Shown here piece after piece: positions 25,382-34,121 of a stretch of DNA of 40,360 nucleotides (positions within the stretch are counted from its first letter, which is position 1; each line of letters begins with the position of its first letter). The notes under the pieces are model-generated. The model did no database searches and was not told the origin of the DNA. It saw only the letters and a program-made list of their open reading frames with translations. Made by a program: the position numbers and the translations under genes. The stretch is from UKL13-2 sp043773745 (lineage in GTDB: Bacteria > Pseudomonadota > Gammaproteobacteria > Burkholderiales > Usitatibacteraceae), in NCBI GenBank assembly GCA_043773745.1, contig JAYVEV010000147.1:1-40360 (forward strand), given 5' to 3'.

Positions 25382-25990
25382 TCAATTCGATGGAATTAAA
25401 TCAGCATGCCGGGAAATTTGCCGTGCTGCGGTGAGCCTGAGGGAGCGTACTACCGCAAGCAAATCTGCCAAAGCTGACGCAAAGTCTTGATTGATAATAA
25501 CATAATCGGCTTTATTGATATGGCGTAAATCCTCCCGGGCGGCGGCCAGACGCCGTTCAATCACTTCCGTCGAGTCTTTGCCACGTTTGACCAGCCGCTC
25601 GCGCAGCACCTCAATGGAGGGAGGCAGGATGTAGATATACGTCATATCGGGGAATAATTTGCGGACCTGGCGGGCACCTTGCCAGTCAATTTCCAGCAAA
25701 ACATCTTCACCTTTGGCGCGTCTTGCTTCAATCCAGCGCTTTGAAGTGCCATATAAATTGCCGTAAACCTCAGCGTGTTCCAGAAATTCGTCCTGTGCCA
25801 CCAATTCTTCAAAACGCTCGCGAGTCACAAAGCGATATTCGCGCCCATCCGCCTCGCCCGGTCTTGGTGGTCGCGTGGTGTAGGAAATGGACAGCTGAAT
25901 CTCATGATCTTCGGCCAGGAGCGCCGCCACCAGGCTGGATTTACCCGCGCCGGAGGGTGCCACAATGCAATAAAGGCAGCCACTAATCAC
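25382..25990 (-). CDS. gmk: Guanylate kinase
   Basis: The 202-residue product has the P-loop APSGAGKSSLV near residues 11-21, SYTTRPPRPGEADGREY, which is the GMP-binding signature, and IDWQGARQVRKLFPD. It phosphorylates GMP to GDP in the cytoplasm, feeding GTP and (p)ppGpp synthesis. It lies 33 bases after yicC and precedes rpoZ, a conserved pairing. Confidence 0.97.
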   Translation of the reverse strand: MISGCLYCIVAPSGAGKSSLVAALLAEDHEIQLSISYTTRPPRPGEADGREYRFVTRERFEELVAQDEFLEHAEVYGNLYGTSKRWIEARRAKGEDVLLEIDWQGARQVRKLFPDMTYIYILPPSIEVLRERLVKRGKDSTEVIERRLAAAREDLRHINKADYVIINQDFASALADLLAVVRSLRLTAARQISRHADLIPSN

Positions 25991-26023
25991 GGTTGCATCC
26001 TGATGGGGAGAAGTTGGAGGTCA

Positions 26024-26905
26024 TCATTCAATATTCTGAATCTGCTCGCGCATCTGCTCGATCAGCACCTTCAGTTCCACCGATATTTTGGTGGCCTCGG
26101 TCGAAACAGATTTTGAGCCCAGCGTATTGGATTCACGGTTTAATTCCTGCATCAGAAAATCCAGACGTTTGCCAATCACGCCACCGCCTCTTAATACGCG
26201 CCGCACTTCAGCGACGTGCGTGGTCAGGCGGTTCAATTCCTCGGCGACATCAACGCGTGATGCAAACAGCACGACTTCCTGCTTGATTCGCTCGTCTGTC
26301 CCGGCGACCGCAAACGCGTCGGTTAATTTTTGGGTCAATTTTTCCTGATAGGCGATCACCAGCTGCGGGATCAGCGGGGTGACCTCGGCCACCAGTACAT
26401 CAATCCGGTCCAGCCGCTCGATCAGCATGGCAGCCAGCTTGTCGCCTTCGCGTTCGCGGGTGGCGTTTAGCTCTTCAATTGCCTGACGTAACAGACCCAG
26501 CAGTTTTTCTTTGGCTTCGTCAGTGGCAATGGCTTCTGCCGCCATCACGCCCGGCGCATGCATCACTTCCCATACCGACAAGGGTCGCGCTTCGAACTGT
26601 TTCAATATGGATTTTTGCAGCTCTACCAACGCACCCAAGGCAGCTTCATTCGGCGTAAAGGTGTCGCGTGAAGCGACCGGGGTAAAAGTAATGCGGCAAT
26701 CGACTTTGCCGCGCGTGAGCTTGGCGGCGACCAGTTCGCGCATGGCGGATTCCATGGCACGTAGGTCTTCTGGCATGCGGGTCTGGAATTCCAGATAGCG
26801 GTGATTGACCGATTTGAGGTCTAACGCAAACCGTCCGCCCGGCACTTCGCCGCTAACTGACGCGAATCCGGTCATACTGATGATGGGTGATGATTTAGAG
26901 GTCAT
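26024..26905 (-). CDS. yicC: YicC/YloC family endoribonuclease
   Basis: The 293-residue product begins with ISMTGFAS, then LKSVNHRYLEFQTRMPEDLR, the YicC N-terminal signature. It ends with the DUF1732 motif GKRLDFLMQELNRESNTLGSKS, and a coiled C-terminus. YicC proteins are ribonucleases that act on small regulatory RNA in some species. It begins the minus-strand run to gmk and is divergent from the kinase gene. The direct upstream gap of 295 bases would contain its promoter. Confidence 0.95.
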   Translation of the reverse strand: MTSKSSPIISMTGFASVSGEVPGGRFALDLKSVNHRYLEFQTRMPEDLRAMESAMRELVAAKLTRGKVDCRITFTPVASRDTFTPNEAALGALVELQKSILKQFEARPLSVWEVMHAPGVMAAEAIATDEAKEKLLGLLRQAIEELNATREREGDKLAAMLIERLDRIDVLVAEVTPLIPQLVIAYQEKLTQKLTDAFAVAGTDERIKQEVVLFASRVDVAEELNRLTTHVAEVRRVLRGGGVIGKRLDFLMQELNRESNTLGSKSVSTEATKISVELKVLIEQMREQIQNIE

Positions 26906-27200
26906 GAATTAGAGGTAAAGTGCCGAAGTAATCTGAATATACCGCTACCTGGAATGCGCTGAAAGACAATAATTCATGCAGCTGTCAGGAAGGTTCAAGA
27001 GAGGCAAAGTAGCGCAAAATGATAAGTCGTGTAGAAATACGCGTTCGGGCGTTTCTTTACAAGTCGTGGACAACAAGCAAGAATTATAGCTTACAGGCCA
27101 TGTCAGTCTGCCCGTTTAGCATCCGCATGCCAGACTATGTACAAATGCACACGGGCAAACCAAACAGCAAATTCCGGATTTTCAAACTCAATATAGCAAG
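26906..27200. promoter_or_regulatory. Divergent promoter region between yicC and the kinase gene
   Basis: This 295-base gap lies between two divergently transcribed genes, so at least one promoter each way is expected. A 7-base inverted repeat, TGCCCGT at 27109-27115 and ACGGGCA at 27151-27157, lies in the leader of the kinase gene. AGTCTG at 27105-27110 and CAGACT at 27131-27136 could form a competing stem. No clear -35/-10 pair was found. Confidence 0.45.
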
Positions 27201-28238
27201 ATGGCAACACAATCAAACCAACCGCTGCAAGATGGCTACCAGCTGCAGAACTACACCATCGAAAAAATGCTTTCGTCGGGTGGGTTTTCGATCGTGTATC
27301 TGGCCCGCGATGAAAACGGCACACCGGTAGCGATCAAGGAATACCTGCCGTCGGCACTCGTGGTTCGTAGCGATGGTGCTGATGTACAAATCAATTCGGA
27401 TGAAAATCTGGCGGTGTTTCGCCACGGGCTCAAGTGTTTTTTTGAAGAAGGCCGTTCGCTCGCCACGATTAGCCACCCCAATATTGTGCGGGTGGAAAAT
27501 TTTTTCCGTGCCAATGAAACTGTTTACATGGTTATGCAATATGTGCGTGGACGCACCCTGCAATTTCATATCCAGCGCCATCGCCATGAATTCACCGAGA
27601 GTTTTATCCGGCGCATGTTTACACACCTGCTGAACGGCCTGCGCGAAGTGCATGCCAATAAATTGCTGCATCTCGATATCAAGCCCGCCAATATTTACAT
27701 CACCATGGAAGGCAAACCAGTGCTGCTCGATTTCGGTGCCGCCCGCCAGGCGCTGACTTCGGATGCGCCCAAGCTACGGCCGATGTACACCGCCGGCTAT
27801 GCGGCGCCCGAGCAATATCGCAATTTTGAGCAACTCGGCCCCTGGTCTGATATCTACGCGGCTGGTGCGGCGATGTATTGCTGTATTTCCGGCATTCATC
27901 CGCAGCCCGCCAATGAGCGCGAGGTAGAAGACAAGGTTGAACCGCTACGCGGAATGGCGCGTGCAGCCTACTCAGATGATTTGATCGAGATTGTTGAATG
28001 GTGTTTGAAGCTTGATCATTTGGCGCGCCCCCAATCCGCGTTTGAACTGCAGCGAGCCTTGATGAAGGAAGGACGCCCGCCGACACCGGTGCAGACCGAT
28101 GGCAATTCAGCAGCAGGCTTAAGTGCCGATGCAGAGGTAAACAACGTCGTCAACGAGGTTGCGGATGCTGAACTGGACAACCCCGATACCACGCTGAGTG
28201 GCCGCCTTAAAGCGACCTTGAACCGCAAACTTTTTTAA
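27201..28238 (+). CDS. Serine/threonine protein kinase
   Basis: The 345-residue cytoplasmic kinase has a Gly-rich loop near residues 24-31, Lys46 in VAIKEYLP, HLDIKPANIYI with catalytic Asp159, the DFG at 177-179 and TAGYAAPEQ at 197-205. HLD in place of HRD is common in this bacterial group. There is no transmembrane segment; the C-terminal part after about residue 290 is acidic and probably disordered. The adjacent PP2C gene, 37 bases downstream, is the likely opposing phosphatase. Substrates are unknown. Ribosome-binding sequence is weak. Confidence 0.93.
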   Translation: MATQSNQPLQDGYQLQNYTIEKMLSSGGFSIVYLARDENGTPVAIKEYLPSALVVRSDGADVQINSDENLAVFRHGLKCFFEEGRSLATISHPNIVRVENFFRANETVYMVMQYVRGRTLQFHIQRHRHEFTESFIRRMFTHLLNGLREVHANKLLHLDIKPANIYITMEGKPVLLDFGAARQALTSDAPKLRPMYTAGYAAPEQYRNFEQLGPWSDIYAAGAAMYCCISGIHPQPANEREVEDKVEPLRGMARAAYSDDLIEIVEWCLKLDHLARPQSAFELQRALMKEGRPPTPVQTDGNSAAGLSADAEVNNVVNEVADAELDNPDTTLSGRLKATLNRKLF

Positions 28239-28275
28239 TTTGATCGCATCAGTACAAAGCCCCCAATAAACTCAC

Positions 28276-29190
28276 ATGCGCTTTACCATTTTTCAGGATA
28301 GTTATATCGGCGGACGCAAGGTCAACCAAGACCGGCTCGCCTATAGCTATTCCAAGGATGTGCTGCTAATGGTGATAGCGGACGGTATGGGTGGTCATGC
28401 GCGCGGTGAATTGGCAGCCGAAATCGCGGTCAATACGATTACCAATCGTTTTCAGCAAGAAGCTGCACGGGGATATTTGCGCAAGCCCAAGGAATTCATG
28501 GAATCCGCCATTCATTCGGCGCACCGCGCCATTGTGGCTTTTGCCGACGAGCACAATATGCTGGAGTGTCCGCGCACCACGGTAGTTACCTGCATCGTGC
28601 AAAATGATAAAGCTTGGTGGGCGCATGTGGGCGATTCACGCCTATATGTGTGCCGCGAAGGCCAACTTGCCGCCACCACGCTGGATCATTCGCGTGTCCA
28701 ACAGTTGATCGACGCCGGTGTGATTACGCCCGAACAAGCGGCCGTCCATCCTGACCGCAATAAAATATATAACTGCGTGGGGGGCGTGCTGCCACCGGGC
28801 ATTTCGCATTCGGATGGCTGGGATATGCGGGTCGGCGATAGCATTTTGATGTCAACTGACGGTTTTTGGGCCCAGGTAAATTCTTCCTATATCGCGCTCA
28901 AACTGCAACGCGAAAATATTGTCACGCTGGTACCCAAGTTGATGGAAGAAGCTGAGCGCAAAGCGGGTAAAGAGTCAGACAATCTTTCCGTCATCGGTCT
29001 TACCTGGGAACGTCAGGATGAAGAGGTGGAGACCTCCACTATTACGGTGACCACGCCGATGGAAGGTTTCACCACCTCGTCCTTGAATACCACGCAACAA
29101 GCGGGCTCGACCAAAGATGAAGTGACCGATGAAGATATCGAACGCGCGATCACGGAAATTCAAGACGCAATCAAAAAAGTAGCCAAATAA
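28276..29190 (+). CDS. PP2C family protein phosphatase
   Basis: The 304-residue product has the metal-site motifs of PP2C: VNQDR at residues 16-20, DGMGGH at 36-41, a central WWAHVGDSRLYV and a late KESDNLSVIG. It hydrolyses phospho-Ser/Thr with manganese or magnesium ions. The C-terminal 60 residues are rich in Thr, Glu and Asp and look regulatory or disordered. The order kinase, phosphatase, rph is common in betaproteobacteria. Confidence 0.94.
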   Translation: MRFTIFQDSYIGGRKVNQDRLAYSYSKDVLLMVIADGMGGHARGELAAEIAVNTITNRFQQEAARGYLRKPKEFMESAIHSAHRAIVAFADEHNMLECPRTTVVTCIVQNDKAWWAHVGDSRLYVCREGQLAATTLDHSRVQQLIDAGVITPEQAAVHPDRNKIYNCVGGVLPPGISHSDGWDMRVGDSILMSTDGFWAQVNSSYIALKLQRENIVTLVPKLMEEAERKAGKESDNLSVIGLTWERQDEEVETSTITVTTPMEGFTTSSLNTTQQAGSTKDEVTDEDIERAITEIQDAIKKVAK

Positions 29191-29231
29191 TTTTCTCACT
29201 TTCTTAACAACGCCACCCACCACGCCCAAAT

Positions 29232-29966
29232 ATGCCCCGCTCAAATAATCGTACTGCCCAGCAACTTCGTCCCATCACCATCACCCGCCATTTTACCAAG
29301 CATGCCGAAGGCTCGGTCCTGATCGCAATGGGCGATACCAAAGTGCTGTGTAACGCCAGCGTGGAAGAGCGCGTGCCGCCGCACAAAAGAGGCTCCGGTG
29401 AAGGCTGGGTCACGGCGGAATACGGTATGTTGCCGCGCTCCACCCATACCCGCAGCGATCGCGAGGCCGCACGCGGCAAGCAGACCGGCCGTACCCAGGA
29501 AATTCAACGACTGATCGGCCGCTCGCTGCGCGCGGTGGTTGATTTGAAAAAATTGGGCGAGCGGCAAATCACCCTCGATTGCGATGTCCTGCAAGCCGAC
29601 GGCGGCACCCGTTGCGCCGCTATCACCGGCGCGTTTGTGGCCTTGCATGATGCCATTGGCGGCTTGCTTCGAAAAGGGGTGCTCACCGAATCGCCCATTA
29701 TTGATTTTGTCGGCGCGATCTCGGTGGGCATCAGCGCCAACGACGGGCAGCATAAAGCCATTCTCGATCTCGATTACATCGAGGACTCAAGCTGCGAAAC
29801 TGATATGAACGTCGTCATGACCGGGAGCGGCGCATTTATCGAAATTCAGGGTACGGCAGAAGGCACGCCGTTTTCACGCGCCGATATGGATACTTTGATG
29901 GGGTTGGCCGAGAATGGGGTGCGCGAGTTGGTAGCGGCGCAGAAAAAAGCACTCGAACTTTCCTGA
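29232..29966 (+). CDS. rph: Ribonuclease PH
   Basis: The 244-residue product is a full-length RNase PH: LRPITITRHFTKHAEGS, GEGWVTAEYGMLPRSTHTR and the phosphate-binding TQEIQRLIGRSLRA, then CAAITGAFVAL and DLDYIEDSSCETDMNVV. It trims the 3' ends of tRNA precursors using phosphate. The next gene in many betaproteobacteria is rdgB, but here a convergent minus-strand cluster begins 17 bases later. Confidence 0.97.
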   Translation: MPRSNNRTAQQLRPITITRHFTKHAEGSVLIAMGDTKVLCNASVEERVPPHKRGSGEGWVTAEYGMLPRSTHTRSDREAARGKQTGRTQEIQRLIGRSLRAVVDLKKLGERQITLDCDVLQADGGTRCAAITGAFVALHDAIGGLLRKGVLTESPIIDFVGAISVGISANDGQHKAILDLDYIEDSSCETDMNVVMTGSGAFIEIQGTAEGTPFSRADMDTLMGLAENGVRELVAAQKKALELS

Positions 29967-29983
29967 GCGCTGAATTTTTCGGT

Positions 29984-31117
29984 TTAATCGCTGACTGGCA
30001 ATGCGTACTTCGCCATAAACCCGCGATCAATCGAATCCTTCCACCGCCATATCCAGCGCCCCTCAAGCGCAAAGTTTCCCCACGAAGCAATTGCATACTG
30101 ATCACCCGTGCTGACCAAGTAAAGAGAGCGTGCTTGTGGTGCGTAAGCCGCCAGCGGCTCATCATTTAAATAGTGACGCAGGTTGCGGGCAATCGGCGGG
30201 CCGGCGCGCACCGCATAAACGCCAGATTTGGGGCGAATGAAATTGTCCATGGTGGCGCAGTCGCCAGCGGCGAACACATTCGCATGCGATACCGATTGCA
30301 AATAATCATTGACCAGCACAAAGCCACGTTCATCCGTTTGTAATCCAGATTTGCCGAGCCACGCGGCGGCGGTAGTGCCGGTGGCGGCAATGATGATGTC
30401 GGCAACAATGATTTCGCCCGATTGCAAATGCACGGTGCCGTGCTCAATGCGTGCCGCTGTCCGCCCGGATAAAAGCGTGACGCCCTTGGCGGCAAGTATG
30501 CCGGCCAGTCTCGGGCCAACGCTGCCGGGCAAGGTATTGGCGGCGGAAATAAGCGTGACCTCAACCTGATTTTTGGAAAACGCATATTGCATAGCGAGGG
30601 CGAGCTCAATGCCACCGGCACCGGCGCCAACAAATACAACGCGTGTCTTGTCATTCTCTGCCCGGGTAGAAATTTTTTCTTTGATACGCCGAAATGATTC
30701 AATAAACGATTCGATCGGCCGAATTGAAATTGCATGTTCGGCCGCGCCGGGAATCGAGGATAGATCCGCCACCGGTCCGGTATCAATGGAGATTAAATCA
30801 AAGGCGACGCTGTTGCCGTTGGCGCAATGCACTTCGTTGGTCTTGAAATCAATATTGATCGCCGCAGTTTGTTGAAAATGAATGCCAGTCCTGGCCACCA
30901 GCGGTGCCAGCGGAATCACGCATTCTTCAAGTTGGTAATGTCCTGCCACCCAGCCCGGCAGCATGCCGGAATAAATCTGCCGATCGTAGGGGGAAATCAG
31001 CGTCACCTCGGTATTGGGAGGTGGTGCATCAATCAACGATTTCAGCACATGCACATGCGCGTGTCCGGCGCCGAGCAGCACCAGCCGTCTTGCTGCAGAC
31101 TTCATCGGCGGTTTCAT
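29984..31117 (-). CDS. NADH dehydrogenase-like flavoprotein, TIGR03169 type (SelD N-terminal domain-like)
   Basis: The 377-residue product has a dinucleotide site, LVLLGAGHAHVHVLKSL near residue 12, and a second at VVFVGAGAGGIELALAMQY. A late NVFAAGDCATM segment matches FAD-binding proteins of the type II NADH dehydrogenase group. Its AGHAHVHVL start and YSGMLPGWVAGHY segment resemble the domain fused to selenophosphate synthetase in some proteins (TIGR03169). Here no SelD domain follows. Start ATG overlaps the DUF3047 stop as ATGA. Predicted cofactor is FAD; electron donor and acceptor are unknown. It is the last gene in the cluster. Confidence 0.87.
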   Translation of the reverse strand: MKPPMKSAARRLVLLGAGHAHVHVLKSLIDAPPPNTEVTLISPYDRQIYSGMLPGWVAGHYQLEECVIPLAPLVARTGIHFQQTAAINIDFKTNEVHCANGNSVAFDLISIDTGPVADLSSIPGAAEHAISIRPIESFIESFRRIKEKISTRAENDKTRVVFVGAGAGGIELALAMQYAFSKNQVEVTLISAANTLPGSVGPRLAGILAAKGVTLLSGRTAARIEHGTVHLQSGEIIVADIIIAATGTTAAAWLGKSGLQTDERGFVLVNDYLQSVSHANVFAAGDCATMDNFIRPKSGVYAVRAGPPIARNLRHYLNDEPLAAYAPQARSLYLVSTGDQYAIASWGNFALEGRWIWRWKDSIDRGFMAKYALPVSD

Positions 31118-31848
31118 TTTGGTTCCTGTTTTTTGCTGCTGAAGTGGACATCACCAAACCAAGTGGTCACCTGTTCCGCTGTGTTATCGGTATCGTTGCC
31201 AATCGCAACACCGGTTATGTGCGGCGGGTCAAAACCAAACGCCAATCGAAAATCCGCGGCGACATCGCGTGTTTCAGTCACCCATTGGCCGACTTTTTCA
31301 GGGCCGCTTTGCAACACGAATTTTTGTACGGTTTTGGTGTACGGGCTGGCTTGCGCGAAGCCGATGCGGTGTTTGTTATCCCACACATAACAGAGTGCCG
31401 CGGTAGGCACGTCCACACCGGTCACCAAACGGGCGAGCCGAATTTTGGTACGTTCCGCAAATGACAACGACGCCAGCGGCACATCGAAAAACACATAGAC
31501 GCGCGCCGACAAATCATCGACAGATTTTTCTTCCATGTCGGCTTTATCAAGAATGCGGCTGACTTTCCAGCGCCAGGTCAGCATGGCGGTGGCTGCGGCA
31601 TCAACTGAAAACGGCAGCGCCACACTGCCTGCCGAATTGCTGGAGTCCACCTTGAGCACGGTGGTGCCTTGATCATCCACAAGCGCCACCGTATTGTGCT
31701 TGACCTTGGGAATGGCAATAAAGCGCAGTGGCAGCGGCAGTGCCTGACCCGGTTTGAGTGAGGAAAAGGTCGGCACCGCTATTTCGGCGGCTGTTGCCAA
31801 CGACGCCAGCGTCAGCAAGGCGGCGCATAGCGCCAATATTTTTTTCAT
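31114..31848 (-). CDS. DUF3047 family exported protein
   Basis: The 244-residue product has a signal peptide of about 20 residues (LALCAALLTLASLATAAE). The body reads as DUF3047: TWRWKVSRILDKADMEEKSVDDLSARVYVFFD, then ALCYVWDNKH and IGNDTDNTAEQVTTWFGDVHF near the end. The family's function is unknown. It is seven bases after the TIGR04282-type gene and overlaps the next by ATGA, so it belongs to the cluster's transcription unit. The product is probably periplasmic. Confidence 0.85.
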   Translation of the reverse strand: MKKILALCAALLTLASLATAAEIAVPTFSSLKPGQALPLPLRFIAIPKVKHNTVALVDDQGTTVLKVDSSNSAGSVALPFSVDAAATAMLTWRWKVSRILDKADMEEKSVDDLSARVYVFFDVPLASLSFAERTKIRLARLVTGVDVPTAALCYVWDNKHRIGFAQASPYTKTVQKFVLQSGPEKVGQWVTETRDVAADFRLAFGFDPPHITGVAIGNDTDNTAEQVTTWFGDVHFSSKKQEPK

Positions 31849-31855
31849 GAAATTT

Positions 31856-32491
31856 TCACGCAGGCCAAAAATAATCGAGAGAGGGTTTTAATGCTTTCAA
31901 TCGCGGCAAATCTTCCGGACGATCCACGTCCCACAAGGTTTCCATTTCATGGGCGCTCAGCCCGCATGCGACCAGATTGCGACGCTGCTGTTCGAGCACG
32001 ACATCGGTGCCCCAGTCGATTGCGCTGAACATGGCGGTATGGGTACGTGTTGCGCCAATCAGCGCGTAACCGCCATCTTCGGCGGGGGTGAGCACCACCT
32101 CGTGGTTGCCAAGCATGCCGGCAGCATTGGCAATATGTCGGGCTGTCAGCGCCGGACAATCCGCACCAATGATAATGGCACGCCCATATTCGCCAATCGC
32201 ACGGTTCAGTGTGCGCAACATGCGTTCACCCAGATCGCCACCGCCCTGCGCGGTGAGTAATACATCAAAGTCTTCCGCGCACGCCTGAAAAAACGCATGC
32301 TCCATAGCGGGTGCGCAGCACAGCTCGACGTCGGCGGCACCGGATTGTTGCGCTGTCGCAATGGCACGCTCAGTCAGTGCCGTGTGCAGCATGGCCGCGT
32401 GCTCAGCCCCCAACGCCGGTATCAGTCGTGTCTTGACGTCGCCCGGTATCGGCGCTTTGGCAAAGACGATGACGACAAATTCATTTTCCAT
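31856..32491 (-). CDS. TIGR04282-type glycosyltransferase-like protein (DUF2064)
   Basis: I chose ATG 32491, giving 211 residues and the usual FAKAPIPGDVKTRLIPALG start; an upstream GTG 32524 adds 11 residues but has no ribosome-binding site. GADCPALTARHIANA and LTPAEDGGYALIGA match the nucleotidyl-/glycosyl-transferase fold of DUF2064. The family is annotated for arsenosugar biosynthesis or as rSAM/selenodomain-associated transferase 1. The gene overlaps the TIGR04283-type gene by 11 bases, and these two often occur together. Confidence 0.87.
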   Translation of the reverse strand: MENEFVVIVFAKAPIPGDVKTRLIPALGAEHAAMLHTALTERAIATAQQSGAADVELCCAPAMEHAFFQACAEDFDVLLTAQGGGDLGERMLRTLNRAIGEYGRAIIIGADCPALTARHIANAAGMLGNHEVVLTPAEDGGYALIGATRTHTAMFSAIDWGTDVVLEQQRRNLVACGLSAHEMETLWDVDRPEDLPRLKALKPSLDYFWPA

Positions 32492-33161
32492 AATAGCTTC
32501 GGTGAAGGTCGGCGGGCTTGGCACCCAGAAAGTACTGCAATCTGAGACGCCACATCAGCCAGATCGTTCGCCACACACCCTGCTTTTCCCAGCGGCGACC
32601 GGAGGTGATGACGCGTTCGTGGAGACACAGCGGCGGGCCCAGTTTTCTCAGGCGCGAGGTCATTTCCACATCTTCCATCAACGGCTGATCAGGAAAACCG
32701 CCGAGTTGGTCAAACACGGTATGGGTCATGAAAATGGCTTGATCGCCCGTCGCAATACCGGTCAGTCGTGAACGATGGTTCATGAACCAGCCAATAACCG
32801 CCAGAAAAAAATGGTTGCCGGCAATCGTTACATCAAAGCGGCCCCAGCGGTAGCGGGCGCGAGACAAGCCCTGCAAAATCAGCTGCGGCGCATGGTCAGG
32901 CAAGATGGTGTCAGCGTGCAAAAACAACAACACCCCGCCGGTGGCAAGCGTGGCACCGGCATTCATCTGTGTGGCGCGGCCCGCCGCACTGGTGATGACA
33001 CGATCGGCCAGGTGGGTGGCGAGTTCCACCGTGCGGTCACTACTGCCACCATCTACCAGAATGATTTCTACGCCTTGTGATCGGTAGCCCTGCAAGCGGG
33101 TGAGGATGGCGGCAATCTGATGGCCTTCATTGAGGGTGGGAATGATGATCGAGAGCGGCAT
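32481..33161 (-). CDS. TIGR04283-type family 2 glycosyltransferase
   Basis: From ATG 33161 the protein has 226 residues and begins MPLSIIIPTLNEGHQI, the normal start; GTG 33179 would add six residues. IILVDGGSSDRTVELA and LLFLHADTILPDHAP supply the GT2 sugar-nucleotide site, with HADT in place of DxD. QPLMEDVEMTSRLRKLG follows. It is the TIGR04283 family, named rSAM/selenodomain-associated transferase 2 and later linked to arsenosugar synthesis. The true donor is not shown by the sequence. Confidence 0.9.
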   Translation of the reverse strand: MPLSIIIPTLNEGHQIAAILTRLQGYRSQGVEIILVDGGSSDRTVELATHLADRVITSAAGRATQMNAGATLATGGVLLFLHADTILPDHAPQLILQGLSRARYRWGRFDVTIAGNHFFLAVIGWFMNHRSRLTGIATGDQAIFMTHTVFDQLGGFPDQPLMEDVEMTSRLRKLGPPLCLHERVITSGRRWEKQGVWRTIWLMWRLRLQYFLGAKPADLHRSYYGK

Positions 33162-33282
33162 GATGGCGATTGTAGTCACACATCAGCCTGGCAATAAAAC
33201 GCGTAAACCCCAGAATTGATGAGGCTTTTGGGGCAAAAATGCTCCAAGTGCCGCCCCAATGCTGGAGTTCAATTTTTGGCTG

Positions 33283-34107
33283 TTACTTCGTTCCGTTCAG
33301 CGACCAATCATAATCAAGATTTGAAATAGCCGCCTTACCTTCGACAATTTTTTGTTGATCGGCCGGTGCATCGGCTAGCAGCTTGGCGTAGCGCGCGAAA
33401 TAATCCTCGCGACTTTTAATCGCCGGCGTTTTGCCGTCGAAGCCTTTATAGCCGGATTCCCAATCTTGTTTGAACCATTTGAAAATCATCGAAACCTTCA
33501 GCTCACCGCTCTTGGTGTCGAAGCGGTTACGCGAGCGGTCGGATAAAAATCGCACCGTCTGCTCTTCCAGTTGTTTGTCCAGCTTATCGGCGGTGAAGGC
33601 CTCTTCACGCAATGCCGGGCAACCAATGGAGGCGCAATTGACAGCGAAGTGAACACGCGGCTCGTCATAGGCACCGGGCTTGCGCAGGGTGTCATGTTCC
33701 AGTTTGTTGAGATAAAAATCCTGGCCAAACAATTTGAAAAATTTTCGCTTCCATCGATCATCAAACACATTGCCGATATCCTTGATTGATTTCACCGGAT
33801 AGTTTTGCAGAATCAATTCCAGTGTAAATCCGTTGTAGGCATTGATCAGGAATGCCATACGCTGCGGTTTGGTCCAGCTGTTGAACTCGGACTCGGGCAC
33901 TTTCGATAAGCCATCAAGATAGGCCTTGAGTGCGGCGCGATCCTTTTGCAAATCGGCATATTTCACTTGTGATGCCTTGCCGCCATCGACGAGCACCACA
34001 TGTTTTTTCAATAACGCCGTAAATGCAGCGTGTGAGTGGTCGAATGATTGCGCCGCTGCATTCAATGAAAGCAGCAGTGCGGCCAATATAAAAAATAATC
34101 GTTTCAT
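33283..34107 (-). CDS. DUF547 family exported protein
   Basis: The 274-residue product has a signal peptide (LFFILAALLLSLNAAAQ) with likely cleavage after residue 19 or so. DUF547 features follow: MAFLINAYNGFTLELIL near residue 105, DPRVHFAVNCASIGCPALREEAF-like ordering around residue 170 and late FKWFKQDWE. The conserved Cys in NCASIGCP resembles transglutaminase/peptidase-like folds, but catalysis is unproved. A GGAAG ribosome-binding sequence lies close upstream. The gene is 14 bases after the flavoprotein gene and is probably cotranscribed. Confidence 0.87.
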   Translation of the reverse strand: MKRLFFILAALLLSLNAAAQSFDHSHAAFTALLKKHVVLVDGGKASQVKYADLQKDRAALKAYLDGLSKVPESEFNSWTKPQRMAFLINAYNGFTLELILQNYPVKSIKDIGNVFDDRWKRKFFKLFGQDFYLNKLEHDTLRKPGAYDEPRVHFAVNCASIGCPALREEAFTADKLDKQLEEQTVRFLSDRSRNRFDTKSGELKVSMIFKWFKQDWESGYKGFDGKTPAIKSREDYFARYAKLLADAPADQQKIVEGKAAISNLDYDWSLNGTK

Positions 34108-34121
34108 TTTTCTTCCAGTCC

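Noticed and set aside
27019..27330. Open frame of 103 codons overlapping the kinase start
   Set aside because: It overlaps the kinase gene in another frame, has no family features and no clear ribosome-binding site.
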